Origin: Fibrobacter sp. UBA4223
Lineage (GTDB): Bacteria > Fibrobacterota > Fibrobacteria > Fibrobacterales > Fibrobacteraceae
Assembly: GCA_002382975.1 (NCBI GenBank)
Contig: DFTB01000015.1
Span: 15,387-79,386 of the forward strand
Direction: 5' to 3'
DNA length: 64,000 bases
A model generated the notes under the pieces. It searched no databases, was not told where the DNA came from, and was given only the letters and a program-made list of their open reading frames with translations. Made by a program: the position numbers and the translations under genes. Shown here in pieces: positions 61,439 to 64,000 of the stretch (its first letter is position 1; each line of letters opens with the position of its first letter).

Positions 61439-61598
61439 ACTTTGCAAATTCCAAAGTGTAAAATTGTCAACTGGACTTAACGATTTTTGCTTGATTTTGT
61501 TAAGTGTGGTTGCCAATTATGCGTAATTTAGAACCATTTTGATTTTTTTGGGGGGGGGCTAGCAGTAAACGGTCAAAATCAAAAAAAAGGACGTGCTG
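61439..61598. other. Gene-free stretch before the peptide promoter
   Basis: About 160 bp with no credible reading frame. It includes a run of nine G's at 61550-61558. No terminator for the PII operon is obvious here. Confidence 0.5.
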
Positions 61599-61628
61599 TT
61601 GTTTGCATTGCAAAAAATTATATATATT
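61599..61628 (+). promoter_or_regulatory. Promoter of the peptide locus
   Basis: TTGTTT (61599-61604), an 18-bp spacer and TATATT (61623-61628). The same -35 and -10 words occur at the 6S-like RNA. The start would be near 61635, giving a 5' leader of about 300 bases. Confidence 0.6.
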
Positions 61629-61634
61629 AGCAGT

Positions 61635-61934
61635 GTATGATTGTGAAAGGTAGCGTCAAATTGCGTGAAATGGGCCTGAAAAAGGCTTGTTCAAATTCGT
61701 TACCCCCCCCCCCGTGTAAAATTTAATTTACGAAGCAACTTCGCTGTTGGCGATTTCCATCATGGTAATCGCCCTTTTGGCGTGTGCTCCGTTTTTGATG
61801 TCCATGTTCGGACCGCCCTTGGCAAAAGGGCCTTGAAAAATAAAAACAGGTTACAGATGTCTGTGACCACTGGCTGCGGCACTCCCGGCCTTGACCAGGT
61901 AACAACACAGGGAGATATACTCTAGAGGTATAAT
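61635..61934 (+). other. Long leader of the peptide locus
   Basis: About 300 bases between the promoter and the peptide start. It contains a run of eleven C's (61703-61713), a perfect hairpin CGAAG-CAA-CTTCG (61731-61743) and AGAGGT as ribosome site before the peptide ATG. It might be a structured regulator, but no known riboswitch was recognised. Confidence 0.4.
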
Positions 61935-62090
61935 ATGAAGACAACAAAGAAGATGGCTTACAAGAAGCCCCAACTTATCGCCAAGAACAACCCCACCGGC
62001 AGTTTCGCCGCTGGGTGCCCAGTTGAAGCGCGTAACGGTCATCCCAGTAGGAGTGGAAACTACTGCACAAGTTGTGAACTCGCTAACTAA
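61935..62090 (+). CDS. Putative RiPP precursor peptide
   Basis: A 51-residue peptide. The N-terminal 20 residues are Lys-rich (KKMAYKKPQLIAKNNP) and look like a leader, the next part reads TGSFAAGCPV, and the core-like C-terminus holds Cys28, Cys44 and Cys47 within NGHPSRSGNYCTSCELAN. AGAGGT lies five bases before the ATG. A strong terminator starts ten bases after the stop, and a radical SAM/SPASM enzyme with an RRE domain follows within 0.6 kb. That setting, with a small Cys-bearing gene first and its own terminator, is the usual layout of RiPP clusters. The class (for example thioether or other Cys cross-link) cannot be told. Confidence 0.7.
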   Translation: MKTTKKMAYKKPQLIAKNNPTGSFAAGCPVEARNGHPSRSGNYCTSCELAN

Positions 62091-62100
62091 ACGGTTAAAC

Positions 62101-62146
62101 TTCTCTAGGGGTGGGACCTTGTAGCCTGCCTCTAGGGGATTTTTTA
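62101..62146 (+). terminator. Strong intrinsic terminator/attenuator after the peptide gene
   Basis: A 15-bp stem (62101-62115 with 62125-62139, several G-U pairs) with a 9-base loop is followed by TTTTTT. It lies between the peptide gene and the helper genes, so most transcripts should stop after the peptide. Confidence 0.75.
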
Positions 62147-62172
62147 TTTCCGTCTTTTTAGGAACCTCTATT

Positions 62173-62331
62173 ATGAATGAAGATATATTAGAACAAATTC
62201 TTAAAGAACTTAAGAAGATTAGTCAAATTCTCGAACAAAAAAAAGATCAAAATAAACTCAAAGAAGATCTAAATGGTCTTGATTTCAAGATTAATGCCGA
62301 GGCTTGCAACAAAGTTGGTGGTATGCAATAG
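62173..62331 (+). CDS. Small helical protein 1 of the peptide locus
   Basis: A 52-residue protein, start after AGGAAC. Residues 4-36 have heptad Leu/Ile spacing (ILEQILKELKKISQILEQKK) and should form a coiled coil. The C-terminus INAEACNKVGGMQ has one Cys and a Gly-Gly pair, which could be a cleavage-type site as in peptide leaders. It is AT-rich compared with the rest of the window. It may be a second precursor, an immunity protein or an enzyme partner. No family is recognised. Confidence 0.6.
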   Translation: MNEDILEQILKELKKISQILEQKKDQNKLKEDLNGLDFKINAEACNKVGGMQ

Positions 62332-62354
62332 ATTTCAAAAGGAGATTCGTCTAT

Positions 62355-62597
62355 ATGGAAAAGCATTTTAATGATTTGTTTGAAATTGTAAAAAATAAAA
62401 TTAATGTAATGAAAAATCAAATTGCTAGAGATGAAAATCCTGCAAGGAGATTGTATGCTCAAAAGAGATGCGCTGAAGAAATCAATCAGATTTGTAAAGA
62501 AATCTTAGAAGCTATTGACGCTCACTCAAGAGCGTATCTTGAGCCATTAAATGAAATAAAAAAAATCTCTGATAAAATTTCCTCATCAGATGATTGA
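62355..62597 (+). CDS. Small helical protein 2 of the peptide locus
   Basis: An 80-residue, mostly alpha-helical protein (MEKHFNDLFEIVKNKINVMKNQ.. to DKISSSDD) with two Cys. The ATG at 62355 follows AAGGAG; the longer in-frame ATG at 62304 lies inside the previous gene and has no ribosome site. It is AT-rich. Its position between the peptide and the radical SAM gene suggests an accessory or immunity role. No family is recognised. Confidence 0.65.
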   Translation: MEKHFNDLFEIVKNKINVMKNQIARDENPARRLYAQKRCAEEINQICKEILEAIDAHSRAYLEPLNEIKKISDKISSSDD

Positions 62598-62661
62598 ATA
62601 CATTCCTAGTCAAACAAAGGAAGATCCCTTTGATTTGATATGGGAGAAACCAAGGAAATAG
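62590..62661 (+). CDS. Possible 23-residue coupled peptide
   Basis: An ATG at 62590 overlaps the end of the 80-residue gene by 8 bases and opens a 23-codon frame (MIEYIPSQTKEDPFDLIWEKP..). Overlap at the stop is typical of translational coupling, and the frame is followed 17 bases later by the radical SAM start. Equally it may be chance. No motif known. Confidence 0.25.
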   Translation: MIEYIPSQTKEDPFDLIWEKPRK

Positions 62662-62678
62662 TTTAAGAAGTATCAAAT

Positions 62679-64000
62679 ATGTTCTACCGTCAATCCCGTG
62701 ATACATTCGTCCGTTCCATCGGTGAGTATGGCTATATCTATAGCCAGTTTACTAAGCATGACCGCACTTACACCCAGGAGGGCAAGGCCTTTCTTTCTGT
62801 GATTTCTCGTAATCCGCAGAGTTTAGAAGAGCTTTCGGCAAAGGCTTGTGAATACTTTGAAGATGTGACTCCCGAAGATATTCAAGGTGATATGAAAGAA
62901 TTCCTGGCTTCCCTAGTTGCAGATCGTTACTTGGTATTGGGTAATACAGCCGAAGAATGTGCCGCTACGGATACATACTTTAGTTATTCGGAAAACCCGA
63001 AGACGCTGTTCACTTACAACGCCCAGCAAAATCCTGATGACGGTAAACTCTATGCCGACACGCAAGAGGTGTTGGATTCGCACTATCGTGAACATCCGCA
63101 AATCCACAGTTGCCAAATCGAGACCACCAACCGTTGCAACGAACGCTGCATCCACTGCTACATTCCTCATGAATTAAAAAATGTGGTATTGCCCTACGAA
63201 GTGATTGAAAGCGTCTTACAACAATTGCACGATTTGGGCGTGATGGGGCTGACCCTTTCGGGCGGAGAATTCTTTACCCACCCTGATGTGGAGAAAATCT
63301 TGCGCAAAGCACGAGAACTAGATTTTAGTTTCACAATCCTTTCTAACATTACCCTGCTTACGCCCAAGATGATTGAAGTCCTTAAAGAAGTCAATCCTGG
63401 GCTCATTCAGACCTCGCTTTACAGCGTTATTCCCGAAGAGCATGACCATATTACTCAATTGAAGGGTTCTTGCGAAAAGACTAAGGCGGCGATAGATGCT
63501 TTGATTGCAGCGAATATCCCCGTGCAAATCAGTTGCCCTGTCATGAAGACAAATTATCACACCTACAAGGATGTGCTGAAATTCGCCTACGAACGTAATT
63601 GCAAGGCGCAGACGGATTTTGTGATGATGGCCCGTTACGACTTTACCACGGACAATCTTGCCGAACGATTGACCATGGAACAGACGGAGGAACTTCTCAA
63701 AGACATTATCCAGTTTGACAAGGATTATCTTGACTTTACTGATATGCCTGTGCCTTCTGTTTCACGAGAAGAATGGGGTAAACAACCATTCTGCGGCGTG
63801 GGCATGGACAACCTATGCATCGCAAGCGACGGAATTGTTTACCCGTGTAGCGGTTGGCAAGGTATGGCTTGTGGCAATGTTCGCGAGCAACCCATCAAGG
63901 ACATTTGGGAAAAATCCCCACAACTCAATAAGTTGCGTAAACTTACCAAGTCGGCTATTCCGCAGTGCTATGACTGCGAAGACCGTCAATTCTGTGCACC
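62679..64000 (+). CDS. Radical SAM/SPASM peptide maturase with PqqD-like domain, 3' end outside window
   Basis: At least 440 residues. Residues 8-89 match a PqqD-like RiPP recognition element (FVRSIGEYGYIYSQF.. SLEELSAKACEYFEDVTPEDIQGDMKEFLASLVADRYLVLG), which would bind a precursor leader. The radical SAM core follows with Cys153, Cys157 and Cys160 (CNERCIHC) for the SAM-cluster and LTLSGGEF at 191-198. A SPASM-type C-terminal domain for auxiliary clusters begins near Cys372, with Cys380, 390, 398, 430, 433 and 439, and is cut off by the window end. Such enzymes make carbon-sulfur or carbon-carbon links in peptides. The small genes just upstream supply the likely substrate. Confidence 0.9.
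   Translation, partial: MFYRQSRDTFVRSIGEYGYIYSQFTKHDRTYTQEGKAFLSVISRNPQSLEELSAKACEYFEDVTPEDIQGDMKEFLASLVADRYLVLGNTAEECAATDTYFSYSENPKTLFTYNAQQNPDDGKLYADTQEVLDSHYREHPQIHSCQIETTNRCNERCIHCYIPHELKNVVLPYEVIESVLQQLHDLGVMGLTLSGGEFFTHPDVEKILRKARELDFSFTILSNITLLTPKMIEVLKEVNPGLIQTSLYSVIPEEHDHITQLKGSCEKTKAAIDALIAANIPVQISCPVMKTNYHTYKDVLKFAYERNCKAQTDFVMMARYDFTTDNLAERLTMEQTEELLKDIIQFDKDYLDFTDMPVPSVSREEWGKQPFCGVGMDNLCIASDGIVYPCSGWQGMACGNVREQPIKDIWEKSPQLNKLRKLTKSAIPQCYDCEDRQFCA

Noticed and set aside
61728..61805. A 25-codon minus-strand frame (MDIKNGAHAKRAITMMEIAN..) in the peptide leader
   Set aside because: It looks peptide-like but has no ribosome site and lies opposite the likely leader transcript. Kept only as a remote option for a decayed gene end.
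61762..61836. A 24-codon hydrophobic plus-strand frame (MVIALLACAPFLMSMFG..) in the peptide leader
   Set aside because: No Shine-Dalgarno sequence. It overlaps the opposite-strand frame, and only one or neither can be real.

Overview
The window looks like chromosomal DNA from a Fibrobacter-type rumen or gut cellulose degrader. The case rests on secreted GH5 and GH8 cellulases, a CBM-like protein, short C-terminal sorting-type domains on several exported proteins, two lipoproteins with the 'Fibrobacter succinogenes major paralogous' (FISUMP) domain, many Gram-negative outer-membrane proteins, LpxA, and a PorV-like barrel. The species call is an inference from gene content. The exported proteins suggest a type IX-like secretion route.

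Layout. 1-8.7 kb: an operon of a beta-barrel, a lipoprotein and a GH18-like protein whose catalytic Glu is Gln, then a GH5 cellulase divergent from a CBM-like protein and a GH8 lipoprotein. 8.7-15.4 kb: two tandem paralogous double-AAA+ ATPases, divergent from LemA and an M48 protease. 15.4-19 kb: envelope proteins, RarA, a YbgC-type thioesterase. 19.2-33.8 kb: the translation/transcription block in classical order: tRNA-Thr, tRNA-Tyr, tRNA-Thr, tuf, rpmG, tRNA-Trp, secE, nusG, rplK, rplA, rplJ, rplL, rpoB, rpoC, rpsL, rpsG. 33.8-36 kb: two FISUMP lipoproteins where fusA would often follow. 36-50 kb: eno, prmA, a YgiQ-type radical SAM protein, uvrC, a long coiled-coil protein, zapA, a probable 6S RNA, a secreted esterase, NfnAB and an L,D-transpeptidase lipoprotein. 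50-57.6 kb: queH, lpxA, a beta-barrel, rsmG, and a PorV-like barrel carrying an inserted beta-propeller. 57.7-61.4 kb: a triple-FKBP protein, a DUF1538 membrane protein and two PII-like proteins in one overlapping operon.

61.5-64 kb is the most system-like part: a promoter and long leader, a 51-residue Cys-containing peptide gene, a strong intrinsic terminator right after it, AT-rich genes for small helical proteins, and a radical SAM/SPASM enzyme with an N-terminal PqqD-like (RRE) domain that runs off the window. This is best read as a ribosomally made, post-translationally modified peptide (RiPP) locus. The peptide and its helpers are mostly too small for standard gene calling.

Between genes there are palindromic GTCAT-type repeats, a 122-bp tandem duplication of a terminator-bearing segment, and a recurring promoter type (TTGnnn, 16-18 bp, TATATT). 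No CRISPR array, rRNA, insertion sequence or prophage was seen.
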